Numbered from the stretch's first letter, positions 27,046 through 38,244 are shown. The stretch: 64,000 bases of DNA from Apostichopus japonicus (GCF_037975245.1 NC_092563.1:17223594-17287593); one strand, 5' to 3'. Numbers and translations are program-made. Notes: generated by a model not told the origin, from the letters alone.

Positions 27046-27711
27046 TTGAGTAAGGGGCACATCCCCCACACACGCTAGGTCAGCACCCTTCCCCCATGGT
27101 TACCGTACTGCCTTTAATCAACACCGTTTTTCTGCATGCCCATCACTCTTCAATAGTAAGTAATTCCTACCAGGGACGTAGCCAGGGGAGCGACCGTTCC
27201 CCCTGTCAGTGTCGAAAAATTGTTAAAAACTGATGTTTTCATGGTATTTTGTCATTGCTCTTTTGATCTTGAATACTCGTCAGCTCCGTTAACTCGATTA
27301 AACGTATTAACATTCAGACCTATACTAATGCAGCTACTTACTTAGTTTGGTAGATGCAATTAGCTAAATGTAGCCAGTAGCCTATTACAAGCCTACAGTT
27401 GGCCTCTGCGTAATAAAATACATATTGCCTAATTAACCGCACTCGATGGAGTGTCTCGAACTGTATGCACAACGACGTCATCAACGTTCGTTATCATCCT
27501 TTCTATGATTCGTTTTAAGTTGTTGCACGAACAGCATGTTATGAAGCTAGCTAGCAATCGTACGTGATACGCGCTTCCTATAAATAATTATTTCACCGCT
27601 AATACACTGCGATAACGATATTTGTTTTTAGGCCACTGCACATCTGGCTGTCTTACAAAATATGAAAGTTTATATTTTCCATCAGTTAAGTTCGTCAAAT
27701 GTTTTAAGGCC

Positions 27712-27988
27712 GTGGCTATTCTTACAACTAGTTGTAACAATTATTTATAAACTATTCTTACGACATCGGCGAATTCATGCGAATTCGAAGTAAATAAAGC
27801 AACTGCGCATGTAGTAGGGGTAACCCTAACCTTAACTCTAACCCTCAATCCAACCCTAACCCTAAACCTAACCCTAACCGGAAATTATTGTTGCTTCTCG
27901 TCGTAAAAATAGTACTCCTAGTCGTAAAAATAGCAACTGCGTATGCGCAAAGGGAATTATTGTTACAACTAGTCGTAAGAATAGCCAC
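27712..27988. mobile_element. 277-bp TIR element carrying telomere-like repeats
   Basis: Inverted ends of about 33 bp: GTGGCTATTCTTACAACTAG at the left and the complement of GTGGCTATTCTTACGACTAG at the right, continuing TTGTAACAAT. It lies inside the hAT-like element. Its centre holds degenerate CCCTAA repeats. No clear target duplication was found. Confidence 0.75.
27817..27880. repeat. Telomere-like (CCCTAA)n minisatellite, interstitial
   Basis: About ten units, including CCCTAACC, CTTAACTCTAACC and CCCTAAACC. They are degenerate and enclosed by the inverted repeats of a small transposable element, so this is not a chromosome end. Confidence 0.9.
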
Positions 27989-28377
27989 TTTTATGTATTA
28001 AAGCCAGACATTGGACAATAAACAAGAATCATCCTACTGGAAAAATTGTAAAAGAGCACTACGTTTGTCCTTCTGATATAATATGTAAAAGAACTTGTAA
28101 AAGAATTCAAACAGGAAACAAAATCTGCTGATAATATAATATGATAATTATGAAACTGGCAAAACATTGCATCAGGTCGCATCTAAGGACCTTCAATTGT
28201 TAAAAAAAGGGGATAGGCTAGGGAAAAAAAGGTGAGGGGATAGGCTACCCCCTCCCCCATATCAATCGCAAAAAAAAGTGCTGCCCCTTTCAAATTCCTT
28301 GCTACGTCGCTGATTCCTGCGCCATAATTTCTCCAGCATTGTGGACCCCATTCGACAAACGCATTGAATAGACCAAA

Positions 28378-28768
28378 CTATTTACTTTGGGACCAGACCG
28401 GGGGCCAGATTGCTCCATAAGAGGAGACACAGAGTGGGCTGGTGGTCAAGGCCCCACAAGTTACTAAATAAAGATCATCGTGCTTTTCAGTAGTTTTTAT
28501 CACAGGACTATAGAAGACTGGAATACGCAAGCCTTGGCCATTAAGGAGAGCCCTAGACTTGAGGGTGTTTAAATCTAGATTGCCCACGCAATTGATAGCA
28601 CTGCTACTGGGTTACGTACAGACCGTTCTTTGAAGTAATATCAACGCGTTATTATTATAAACTGATCATATCTCTATAAAGTTTGTGTTCCTCACTCAAC
28701 ACTAAAACAAGCAACTTGTCGTGAGCAATAAAAAGATTGGTTAGTTCAATTTGGAAGATTTTACTCAC
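28378..28768. repeat. Lone copy of the spacer (S6), outside the satellite
   Basis: From about 28530 it matches the satellite spacers: CCTTGGCCATTAAG, GATTGCCCACGC as in S5, AACTGATCATATCTCTATAA, CTCAACACTAAAACAAGCAA and GGAAGATTTTACTCAC. On the minus strand its high end is the GTGAGTAAAATC donor. There is no satellite monomer at its other end, so it may be the original single-copy intron region from which the array grew. An open frame of about 69 codons on the minus strand (28378-28587) has no recognisable family. Confidence 0.7.
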
Positions 28769-28841
28769 CTTCACTGCATTAGCAGCACGAAGTTACGAAC
28801 GTTGGCTTCCTCCATCATTAACCGTCATGTTGCAAACTAAA
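28769..28841 (-). other. Candidate first exon of the gene that seeded the satellite
   Basis: On the minus strand a stretch ending GCTAATGCAGTGAAG meets a near-perfect donor GTGAGT at 28763-28768. The same AATGCAGTGAAG-like ending precedes the donors of S1-S4, though the sequence further upstream differs in those copies. A small frame starting ATGGAGGAAGCC stops at TGA within CAGTGAAG. In another frame the exon would join the satellite exon in phase 0, putting that exon's ATG directly after the junction. The 5' limit given is arbitrary. It could be a non-coding first exon. Confidence 0.35.
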
Positions 28842-28851
28842 TTCCCGCCAA
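28842..28851 (-). promoter_or_regulatory. E2F-like site upstream of the candidate first exon
   Basis: TTGGCGGGAA on the minus strand matches the E2F consensus and lies just upstream of the candidate first exon. Its position suits a promoter, but a single 10-bp match is weak evidence. Confidence 0.35.
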
Positions 28852-28859
28852 TTCTCATC

Positions 28860-29630
28860 AATACGGATGTGTTGCTGTCTGGCCTTTTATCAAAGGATTA
28901 TCTTTCAAAGTCAGTGAATCAATGAGGTGACTCTACTCACGTCCTTTTAAATAATGGTGCCAGTGAACTGGTTTGCAGTACCTTGTTCAAGTTTATCCTA
29001 ATCTACAAGTTGTGTCGCGACTCAATGTAATTTTGTTAGTGCTTAATATCCGATAATCGTAAGTATTTTATGGCACTAAGGGGCATTACTAAGCTTCGAA
29101 GGTGGGGGATTTTTGGCTGACAATTTTTCTCTTTACAAATTTTCTCAAACTCCTCGATCGCATTATGCTCGATCGCACTGTTAACAAACAATGGTGGGAT
29201 TCATCAGTTCAAGGAGGTGCTGGGGTGGCATTATGGTCGTTAATTCCGACTCCCTTGTACGAGGGCCCTCTCCTAAAAAATATTCAACGTGTAAAGGTGC
29301 ATACTGAGGTATGTATATGTATGTTTTATATTAATACGGCCATACGTGCAAAGTTGTGCTAATAACTATATTGTATTATGTGAGGTTGAAAGGGAGGCAT
29401 ATCATAAAAAGCCTGAGAAATGAACAATCAAATCATTCATTTTTACTCCCATCGTAACTTGGCTACTGTTTCTGGGAAAGTCGTGCCTGTTGGGTGGGGA
29501 AAATAGAACACCCACTCCTCAGTCTGCGTAGAACATGTGGTTTTGTAATACGAAATGCAAGGAGGATGAAAATGTTCGGAGGTTTTATGAAGATAACTTA
29601 ACCGAGGGATTTGCCCCACATTCAGTAATA
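28860..29630. other. Intergenic or intronic, no gene recognised
   Basis: No convincing exon or RNA. Short frames at 29102-29362 and 29535-29768 have no family features. Confidence 0.6.
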
Positions 29631-29634
29631 ATGA

Positions 29635-30475
29635 GAATAACAATATTGAGGATTTATAAAGCGCAGACATATCAACCGATAACGGTGCTCAAGGCGCATA
29701 ACAATATTACTATGGTTTACGATAACTCATCAAAAATAGAGAAAATCCCTCCACATGGCAGCAGCTAAACATCGCCCACAGGTCCCCATTTATACACCCA
29801 GGCTTAGGGGAAGGAGGCGGGGGCTGCAGCCCCCCAACCAATTTTTGGTGAAAATTCGGGCAATATGCTGAGAATTTTTCGGGCAACTACTGAAAGAAGA
29901 ATACTTTGCAGTGTGTTTTTCAACTTTTATGGTAAAAATTCGGCAATATGCTGAGAAATTTTCGGCCACCTACTGAAAAAAAGAATAATTTGCAGCAGTG
30001 CGTTTTTTATTTTTTGGGGTGAAAATTCGGGCAATATGCTATAAACAATTCGGGCACCTACTGAAAGAAGAATAATTTGCAAGGTGTTTTTCAATTGTTA
30101 AACTTATATTATTATTATCATTATTGTTGGAACGACTTCCCCAATAATTGTAACCAATATGGAAGGGTAATAACACGGAAAATGACTGTATGTTATTGGC
30201 ATGTGATGTAATAACCGATGAGTGCCTATATGATATGCATATTCACATGTTGAACGCCGAAAAATGTTGGTTATATTTTTCGGGCAAGTCGTTAACCCCC
30301 CCCCCCCAAAATCAAATTAGGCTCCCTTCACTTGGGTGAAGAGAGGCAATAGAGATATGTAGCGCCTTGCCCATGGACACAACATAATGTCCACTGCTCT
30401 CACGGGGTGGGGTATACCGCTGCCCCTCGAAGACTGCTGTGCCTGGCATCCAGATTTACACTATTCCCCCCCCCC
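29635..30475 (+). repeat. Dispersed SINE-like repeat split by a MITE
   Basis: The left part has GAGGATTTATAAAGCGCAGA, GGTGCTCAAGGCGCATAACA and CCCCATTTATACACCCA. The right part resumes CTTGGGTGAAGAGAGGCAAT and AGCGCCTTGCCCATGGACAC. These blocks occur in this order in a dispersed repeat I recognise from marine invertebrate genomes. The two parts are separated by an unrelated element at about 29799-30330. No tRNA-like promoter was verified. Confidence 0.5.
29799..30330 (-). mobile_element. MITE family B, copy 1 (inverted relative to 63061-63658)
   Basis: It shares with the 63061 copy the GGGGGCTGCAGCCCCCC start, three imperfect tandem blocks of about 84 bp (TTCGGGCAATATGCTGAGAA, then CACCTACTGAAAGAAGAATA), CCAATATGGAAGGGTAATAA, TTCGGGCAAGTCGTTA and an end AAATCAAATTAGGCTCC. 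Its terminal inverted repeats are decayed, so the exact ends are approximate. Confidence 0.7.
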
Positions 30476-30479
30476 CCTC

Positions 30480-31235
30480 TGCCAATGCACTAGGCAGAGT
30501 ATAGATTATGGGACAAATTTGTAGTTTTTTTGGAGTGCATATTTGCCACCAGCTAGTGTTTAATTAACACCAACTTGGGAATCATTTACTTATACGCCAC
30601 AAAGGGTGTTAAATCGGTTATCTTTGGTGTCAGTATCGTTTCTCTGGTTGGTGTAGAAGTAGCACTGACTGTATTGATGTTTACTCCGAAATGGTGTGAC
30701 GTAGTTCAGTAGAGTCAACAGCATTTATGGATAGCGTCCTCTTCTTAGGACTCTCGTATAAAACTAGCAACACGTTTGTTTGGTAGAGAAAAAGCATATT
30801 TAAAAACGATCTACGTTATAATAATGATTAGGACTTTCGTAAAAATAGCATGAAACACTATTATATATCTTTCATCTTGTGTTTCATCGTAAATTAAGGA
30901 AAATACCACATCTTCTGATGTTGATTGGCATTTTGTTTTATCGTATCTTGACTGAGTTAATTCTTTTGTTAACACCTTTTCAAAGTAACACCTAAGTTTG
31001 GTCCAAATGTTCAAGCAATAAACAACAGGCAAAAAATAAAATAGTAAGTTTCAATGATTCGAGCTTTATTTATCTTGAAAGCATCAGTTGTACAGATGAA
31101 ACGTTAACAGAAAATAGAAAGCAAACTATTTATCAAGTGCATAAACAAGAATGAACAAAAGCTTGTCTCATATAAAGTTCAACAAATTACATTTGCAGGC
31201 ACATTTGAGTTCAAACTGACTGAAAAACTTTAATC
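30480..31235. other. No gene recognised
   Basis: AT-rich sequence. A 73-codon minus-strand frame at 30811-31032 lacks family features. The last part leads into the truncated 5' end of a LINE. Confidence 0.5.
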
Positions 31236-31237
31236 TT

Positions 31238-33655
31238 TTGAATGAAAGTAAAATCAGATCACAATATTTTCACATTATAAGTCATAACAATTTAGGATTC
31301 AATAATTACTTCTCTACTGTTGCCAAAAATTTAGCAGATAAATTAACCAATGGTCATCACAACCCACAAAGTTTTGTAAATAGTAATATTTCGAATTCTT
31401 TTGTTATGTTCCCTACCAATGTAGATGAGGTACGTCTTGTAATATTAAATTTAAAAAACGGTAAAAGTCCAGGTTATGATAACATAACAAATGTTGTTCT
31501 TAAATATACGATGGAAGCTATAGTACAGTACAACCATTAACACATGTAATCAATCTTTCATTTTCAAAGGGTGTATTCCCATGTCAGTTAAAAACTGCTA
31601 AAATTATTCCAATCTTTAAAACTGGTGACCCCAAGGTTTTCTCTAACTATAGACCTATTTCACTTCTTCCTTCAATCTCTAAAATATTCGAACGCTTAGA
31701 GTATGATAGGTTGTACAAATTTGTATCAAAACACAACATACTTTATTCAAATCAGTATGGTTTTCGAGATAATCATTCTACTTACATGGCCGCCTTAAAT
31801 CTCATTGACAAAATTTCTACCGGTTGTGACAATAGACAATCAACTGCCGCAATTTTTATAGATCTCTCTAAAGCATTTGATACTATATTGACCATAATAT
31901 TTTAACGAATAAGTTACTTGCCTATGGTGTACGCGGCACAACGCATAGTTGGTTCAAAAGTTATCTAACAAATCGTCACAATTATGTCCAATTTGGCAGT
32001 AGCGATCCTCCCAAATCTTAACTTGTAACATTGGTGTGCCACAAGGATCCATTTTAGGACCTTTGTTATTTATACTATACATGAATGACATTCACTATTC
32101 GTCAAGAAAATCTAACTTTATCTTATTTGCGGACAATACTACTGTGTCAAACTACATGTTATCAAAATAAAAATCTTAATGATACTCTTAAGGATGTCGA
32201 ATGTGAATTTCATCATATATCTGACTGGCTTAATTCAAACAAACTATCTCTCAATATACTGAAAACAAAACTTATGATATTTGACAATAAAATTCATGAC
32301 ACGAGTAATATAATGGTTGTACTAGATGGTCAACAGATAAAAGCATCACCTCTTACAAATTTTCTAGGAATAACAATTGATGAAAATTTAAATTGGACAG
32401 AACACGTTCATAATATCTGTTTTAAAATTTCAAAATCTAATGGCATTATAAATAGACTAAAAACCATTTTACCCCGGAGTGCACTTTTAACATTGTATAA
32501 CACACTTGTGCTCCCTCATTTGAACTATAGTCTCCTTCTGTGGGGATGTACTCACAGAACAACACTTGAAAGGTTATATAGACTACAAAAACGTGTCATT
32601 CGTAATATTTGTAATCAGTGGCATAGGAAGGTACTTTTGAGTGGGGGGGGGGGGCTGAAGACTGATGGCCGGCCTGGGGGAGGGGTGTAAGAGGAGGGGG
32701 TGTCCCCCTCCCCTTTGGAATTTTTTGCATTTCCAGGTGGCCAAAGATGCATATTCGTGCAATATAGCACACTTCAACACCCACTCAATTTTGTAAACTT
32801 AATTTTGTATTTTCACCTGGCCTTAGATGCAATTTGGTGCTCCAAATGAGATTTATTTTCTAATTTGGAAATGAAAAAGGGGTTTTCTGACTTGCGAAGC
32901 GACGGAATGATACTTCCGCCCCTACACATTTTTCACTGGGGGGCTGGTGCCCCCCAGCCCCCCCGGTTCCTACGCCCTTGTTTGTAATACACATTTTAGG
33001 TGTAATACTGCACCTCTCTTTAAAGAGCTTAAAATTCTTACTCTCTTTGACCTATATCATTATCAACTTGGTATTTTTTATATAAATTTTAGAAAGGTAC
33101 GCTCCCAGTAGCTTTCAATAATTTTTATTGTAGTAACTCGGAACATTATACCTTTAACACTTGTTATAAACACTCTTTGAGTCAACCATATTCTAGAACT
33201 ATCCGCAGCCAAACACAAGTACGAAGCACTGGTGTACATTTCTGGAACTCACTTGATCAAGATATCAAAAACTCAAATACTTTTAACACATTTAAAAGAA
33301 AACTCAAGCATTACCTTTTAACTAATGGTACAAACCACCCACGGTGAGCTGTTACATTGTCTCTTTGTATGGATTTGCTTTTATATTTTCTTCGCTTCCG
33401 CTTTATGTTTTTTTTCTTCTCTGTATTTCCTTATCTCTCTACTCTCTCAGTACTTATGTGATTTTTGAAATTCTCTTTTGTTTGTTAAGGGTCCAGACTC
33501 GAAAAGTCTCTACTTACTTCTGGTTCCTCCACTTTCATTATAGCATATTTTGAATTTTGTTTACTGTTATTATTTTCATATTATTCATATTATTTTCATT
33601 GACTCTGTTACTGTTTATACATATGGAAAGTGGAAAATAAACTTGAAACATTATT
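31238..33655 (+). pseudogene. 5'-truncated LINE reverse transcriptase, decayed
   Basis: Remnant of a non-LTR retrotransposon (Jockey/CR1-type reverse transcriptase by motif). Visible blocks in order: FNNYFSTVAKNLADK (about 31295), LKNGKSPGYDNI (31450), IPIFKTGD and NYRPISLLPS (31605-31680), YGFRDNHST (31760), IFIDLSKAFDT (31850), GVPQGSILGPLLF (32033), FADN (32126-32137), FLGITIDENLNW (32360), LPHLNYSLLLWG (32515) and a basic thumb region ending at the stop at 33345-33347. The endonuclease domain is absent. At least three frameshifts (near 31535, 31885 and 32015) and an in-frame stop near 33110 break it. The catalytic FADD is FADN. A 365-bp MITE interrupts the thumb region at 32616. A 3' region with AATAAA ends near 33655. 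Confidence 0.9.
32616..32980. mobile_element. 365-bp hAT-like MITE inside the LINE
   Basis: Begins CAGTGGCATAGGAAGG and ends CGGTTCCTACGCCCTTG, imperfect inverted ends. It is flanked on both sides by TTTGTAAT (32608-32615 and 32981-32988), a perfect 8-bp target duplication. Removing the element and one duplicate keeps the reverse-transcriptase frame continuous across the site, which confirms the ends. Confidence 0.92.
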
Positions 33656-33659
33656 CCTT

Positions 33660-34625
33660 TGTCTCAAAAATTTAATTGCAGGAAAGCCAATTACAGTGAC
33701 GATAATAATTTGATGTTTAAACACATGCTGGGGCTGTAAGTAATCACATAAAAAATTACAGGATAGCTCTTTTGAACAACCTTTTACCTCACTATTAATA
33801 TGTTAGCCACTGTCTATGGATATAAACAATTGCTGTAAACCAACATTGACTGAGGCACCTCAGTCCTAAGTAGTGCATTACTAAGAAGTGCAATCAATTT
33901 ACTGAACACTTACGTGCCTTGGACAGACATCACTGTGATGATCAGATCTCAGTAATGAGAGGAGTTTGAAATCAACAGCAGTCTGCTGAGGGTTTGCCTT
34001 TTTCACAGCAATCCACTGAAGAGACAATGTTTAGTAATACAGTGTGTTCTAAACAATGAGAACAAAAAAAATCCTTATGAATCAGTATCTGTTATACTTA
34101 AGTATACTGGCCAAATGACGTCTATGTCATAACAAAGCACATGGTGACACTTCAGTCCCACCAAGGTTCACCCAGTTTACATCAAACACTAATTCAGTAA
34201 GCAGTGTGGCATCTAGCACTTTTGAGACAACACAGTCATAACACTCCAATCATAACTTGATATCAATTTTTCTGAACCATGGTCCAACATGAAAAGTCCC
34301 TAGCGATTGTTTTGAAATGAATTGGTACAACATTTGATTGATTTGTTGTCTTCCTGTCACAGTGTATGGATATCTAGCAATATCTAGGGATGAAAATTCC
34401 AAGATCTTCCATAAACTGAAGGCAGGAAACTTAAAACTGTGCGTCTTTCAAAATGAAAAAAAAAGGTGGGGCATGGCACAATCAACAGATAAAAGTTATA
34501 TATTTTAGTCTCATTTCAATTATTCAAATTTGTAAAACAAACAGCAGATATCACATCACATCAGTGAGCATGAAACTGGCATACCAGGATGGACAGCCTC
34601 CAAACTGTCTATGTGTGTAGTACTA
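33660..34625. other. No gene recognised
   Basis: Sequence of ordinary composition with no long frame, tandem repeat or clear transposon ends. Confidence 0.6.
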
Positions 34626-34627
34626 GT

Positions 34628-34985
34628 CATAGGAGCCCAGTTTGATTTGGGGGGGGGGGGGGGTGGGCGGCTGTAACGACTTGCCTGAAAAATATAACCA
34701 ACAGTTTTGCAACATCATGTTAATGTACATATCGTATAGGCATGCATCGCTTACTACATCACATGCAAAATTACATACAATCATTTGCCGGGTTATTACC
34801 GAAATGGCGAAATAGTCGGGAAAGCTTAAAACTATATTTTAATTACCATGGAGATTTTTTATTAAACAATTGCTTTCCTTTAGCTACATTATTGCAATTT
34901 CTTTTCTCTCAGCATATTGCCCAAATTTTCACAAAAAGATTTGGTTGGGGGCTGCAACACCCACCCTCCTCCCTCCCTTCTACAG
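34628..34985 (+). mobile_element. MITE family B, copy 2 (diverged, internally shortened)
   Basis: Starts CATAGGAGCCCAGTTTGATT with a G run, followed by CTGTAACGACTTGCCTG, a region similar to the 63061 copy, CTCTCAGCATATTGCCCAAA and GGTTGGGGGCTGCAACACCC. Only one of the three internal 84-bp blocks remains. Confidence 0.7.
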
Positions 34986-34989
34986 TTAT

Positions 34990-36675
34990 GTGTGTAGTGT
35001 TCGGTTTCGGAAATATCAACATATAACAAAGTTTTACAGAAGCTGTTATAAGAGGTTTTAATATTTGTACACCAATAAATAAACTGTCTGAATTTTCATA
35101 AATTCCCTGACTAACATTCTTCATCATACTTCCCTCTACTCATGCAATTTTGACTGGTCTGTTAGGGGTTGAAGGAGGTTTTTCTGTATTGGTTTTCCAT
35201 AGATGAAATTTTGTGCAACATTTCGGATATGTTTTGAGATGAATTTATTCACGAGAAATATTTTCAAATTCTGAACAAATAATGGAATTATAACCTTGAA
35301 AAGCGGGGCTGAAGGGTATAGTATTGAAGGGTAATGATCCAAAGGACATGCGATGAGGCCGAACATGGTTGACTGATGACAATCTTCAAAGAAGCTACGG
35401 ATGAAAAAAAAAACTATTAGGAAATACTTGGTTCTCAGGCAAAAGTGTTCATCTGGTTGGTCATATTCAAACCCGGTGATCTGGGGGGTATCAAAACCAG
35501 AAATGTTCTTGTACGCTGTGTGCCAACCGATGGTGGCGCTCCGCTTAGAAAGTAATTAGCACCCCCGGGTTAGAAAATCCAGGATACTTGTCTGATGATA
35601 ATCTGCAAAGTATGCTTGTACAATTAACCCATGAATTAGTTTAGGTGAAAATATTGTATCCATGCAATTTAATAACTTCATCAACAGCTCAAATAAGATA
35701 TGTCCCTTTCCTGTAAAAGATGTCCAATAACAAGGGGCAAATATCTTTTAAAACACCAAGATTGTATCTATCCTTTTGACCAATAGCATTGCCCTGTGAT
35801 CGTAACTTGATTTGAGAAGGCTTGTTTGACTTTTCCGTTGATCCATAGTCATAAGTTGTTATTTCTTTATTTAAACAATTTGGTGTCGTTAAAGGTGGCT
35901 CTTTATCGGATATTAAATATGACAATACCAGTTGTAGTTCCATACTGGACCACACCTTCGAGGAGATCATGCATCAAATCCAAAGAAAAATTACGAAGAA
36001 TATGGAAAGATGCAAAATTATATAAAGTAGATCCCCTCTTGACATGTTGAACATGAACAATTTCATGTTGCTATGCCTGTTGCACATGCAAATCTTGTGA
36101 TTCTTTGTCTCTTATTTGCATGTTATTCTCACTGTAAAGTAGTTGTGCATCTTTACGACTGGTCAAACAAAGGCGACAATAATGATTTGCCAACGAGCTC
36201 TCTACAAAACCAAATTTGAGTTACCACCAAGATTGTCTGCACTAAACTGAGTAGAATACCATGCCCAGGCAGGTCATTTACATCTTTGATTATGTGCTTG
36301 AGAATAAGGCCAAACCCACATTTATTTATATCTTCTGTGTGACAAAGGGCAGCACATTGGTTGCTATTCAAATAGAATTACACCTAGGAGGTAGATATTT
36401 TAAAACAAATTAAAATGTACCTTGTGAATAGATGATTTTGATCATAGTGAATTCACGGTCTCAAAGTCATTATAAAAAAAAAAAAAAATGGAACTGGAGA
36501 GCATTACAATACTGTAATAATTTTTTATTTTGCTTGAATTCAGAGTAAAGTTCATGGCAGAGGTTTGATAGACTGTCTAAGGGTGTTTTGATATCATTGT
36601 AAACATTAAATAGTCTTTTTCCAATTCATGCTCTTCGAAGGTCAGCTTGTACACTACCAGTGATTTCACCAATAA
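34990..36675. other. Mostly unannotated; one shared repeat fragment
   Basis: No convincing gene. At about 35515-35550, TGTGCCAACCGATGGTGGCG and CTCCGCTTAGA match an internal piece of the hAT-like MITE at 62442 (about 62720-62757). Several short frames on both strands look random. Confidence 0.5.
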
Positions 36676-36682
36676 CATTATC

Positions 36683-36775
36683 CATTGAATTAATAATAAT
36701 TTATTCTTATATAGCGCTTTACATCAAAAGAATGATCTCAAAGCAGCTTCACAGAAACGCATAAAAATTTTTTTT
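36683..36775 (+). repeat. SINE-like dispersed repeat fragment
   Basis: AATAATAATTTATTCTTATA, TAGCGCTTTACATC and AAAGCAGCTTCACAGAAACG have the form of a short repeat common in marine invertebrates. An A-rich region with repeated AATACAA(T)CT blocks follows to about 36960. Confidence 0.45.
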
Positions 36776-37089
36776 AAAAAATACAACTTAAAAAGTATTA
36801 CAGCTTAAAAATAATACAATCTAAAAATATTGCATCCTAAGAATTACAGAAATAAATAACTAACAATAATTAATAAAAAAACAAAAAAATTCAGAAATTA
36901 AAGACAAAAGCAATAAAATATGACAGCATACAATAAAACTAAAATACTAAACAAATACAGCCGAAGAAATAGCAACAATAAGACTAACAAAACAAAAATA
37001 GAAAATAAATTTCAATATAAAACAATCAAAACATGGCAAGAGGTTTAGAGTATTTTGAAAGACCTTTGAGGTTGCAGACATTTTACATA

Positions 37090-37222
37090 GCCTATTAACC
37101 CTGCTGCCTGAGTGAAGTTCTTGAGGGGAAAGGATTACATAGGTAGCAAGTCCATCACCCTCCACATTATCACCATAATCAATATGTTCAACACCATCCT
37201 CCAAATTATGTTCCCTTTGTTC
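37090..37222 (-). CDS. Possible exon, minus strand, function unknown
   Basis: After an acceptor-like AGATTGACCTCAG the minus strand reads an open frame with acidic, gene-like composition: EQREHNLEDGVEHIDYGD, then NVEGDGLATYVILSPQELHS. A donor is not certain; AGG/GTTAAT near 37097 is weak and the frame runs on to about 36947 through less coding-like sequence. No domain is recognised. The low end given is approximate. It could also be a chance frame. Confidence 0.25.
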
Positions 37223-37229
37223 CTGAGGT

Positions 37230-37665
37230 CAATCTGGTAATGAAAATGGAGCGTGCTTAATAACTATATGCTTCCTTAATTCACTAAATGAGAACAGCTG
37301 TGAGTATGGATGTTATCTTAACTTGTATGTGAACTGAATATCACTCTTAACAAATATTCAGTGAAGAGGATAGTTATCAACGACCTCCGAATCACTCTAA
37401 TAATACTTCACCTGTGAATATCAGGATGGATGAGATCTTAGATGGGGCCTTGAACTGAATATCACTCACATGCAAAAAGGTGACTGGACCCTAATTACTG
37501 TAAATAAAAAGAGAGAAGAAATGTCAATATATATTACAACGCTATGGACAATCATAAGTGGCAGTCTGTGTACAGCAGTCATGAGTGTTTATGAGTGTCC
37601 GTGTTCCCATGAGCAAATACTGAGAAGCGACGTTAAGGCATGAGTGGCAAGATACAAGGGATTGG
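37230..37665. other. No gene recognised
   Basis: AT-rich sequence leading to a minisatellite. A 40-60 bp stretch with GAATATCACTC appears twice (about 37334 and 37458), a small imperfect duplication. Confidence 0.4.
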
Positions 37666-37668
37666 AGT

Positions 37669-38151
37669 ACTTAGGGACTATCACCCACAACATGTAATTA
37701 GGGACTACTACCCACCACATGTAATTAGGAACTTCTACCCACCACATGTAATTAGGGACTATAACCCACCACATGTCATTAGGGACTATTACCCACCACA
37801 TGTAATAAGGGACTAACACCCACAACATGTAATTAGGGACTACTACCCACCACATGTAATTAGGAGCTTCTACCCACCACATGTCATTAGGGACTATTAC
37901 CCACCAGATGTAATAAGGGGCTATCACCCACCACATGTAATTATAGGGACTATCACCCACCACATGTAATTATAGGGACTATCACCCACCAGATGTAATA
38001 AGGGACTATTACCCACCACATGTAATAAGGGACTAACACCCACCACATGTAATTCGAGACTATAACCCACCACATGTAATTAGGGACTATTACCCACCAC
38101 ATGTAATAAGGGATTATCACCCACATGTAATAAGGGACTATATACCCACCA
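37669..38151. repeat. 27-bp minisatellite, about 18 units
   Basis: Units of the form GGGACTAT, CACCCACCACATGTAATTA, tandem and direct. Two units are 29 bp and one near the end is 24 bp. A sub-block of five units (from 37672 and again from 37807) repeats in the same variant order. Because 27 is divisible by three, the minus strand stays open over several units, giving a repeating MWWVIVPNY; I treat that as an effect of the repeat and not as a gene. Confidence 0.95.
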
Positions 38152-38244
38152 AGTGTCCGACAACATGCCCCTTGGCAACATTTCAGCAAAACATTCTGCC
38201 CATCATAACATCCAAGTTGTAACCTCATGTGCCTTACTAATTCA

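Larger units (their letters stand above)
27171..28312. mobile_element. Non-autonomous hAT-like element with nested insertion
   Basis: Starts CAGGGACGTAGCCAGG and ends with the imperfect complement of that (CCTTGCTACGTCGCTG). It is flanked by ATTCCTAC (27163-27170) and ATTCCTGC (28313-28320), a 7/8 match that fits the 8-bp target duplication of hAT elements. Its first 340 bp and last part match sequences at 57500, 59204 and 60065. Comparison with those copies shows about 515 extra bases at roughly 27513-28029. No transposase frame is visible. Confidence 0.75.

Noticed and set aside
27817-27880. Chromosome end or telomere fusion point
   Set aside because: The CCCTAA tract is short, degenerate and enclosed by the inverted ends of a small transposable element.
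28378-28587. 69-codon minus-strand protein
   Set aside because: It overlaps the spacer repeat, has no family features and no supporting splice or start context.
37669-38151. CRISPR-like array
   Set aside because: Units are 27 bp head to tail with no unique spacers; this is a minisatellite in an animal-type genome.
37589-38228. Membrane protein with aromatic repeats on the minus strand
   Set aside because: The frame is produced by a 27-bp repeat; it is split in two by 29-bp units and lacks splice or start context.
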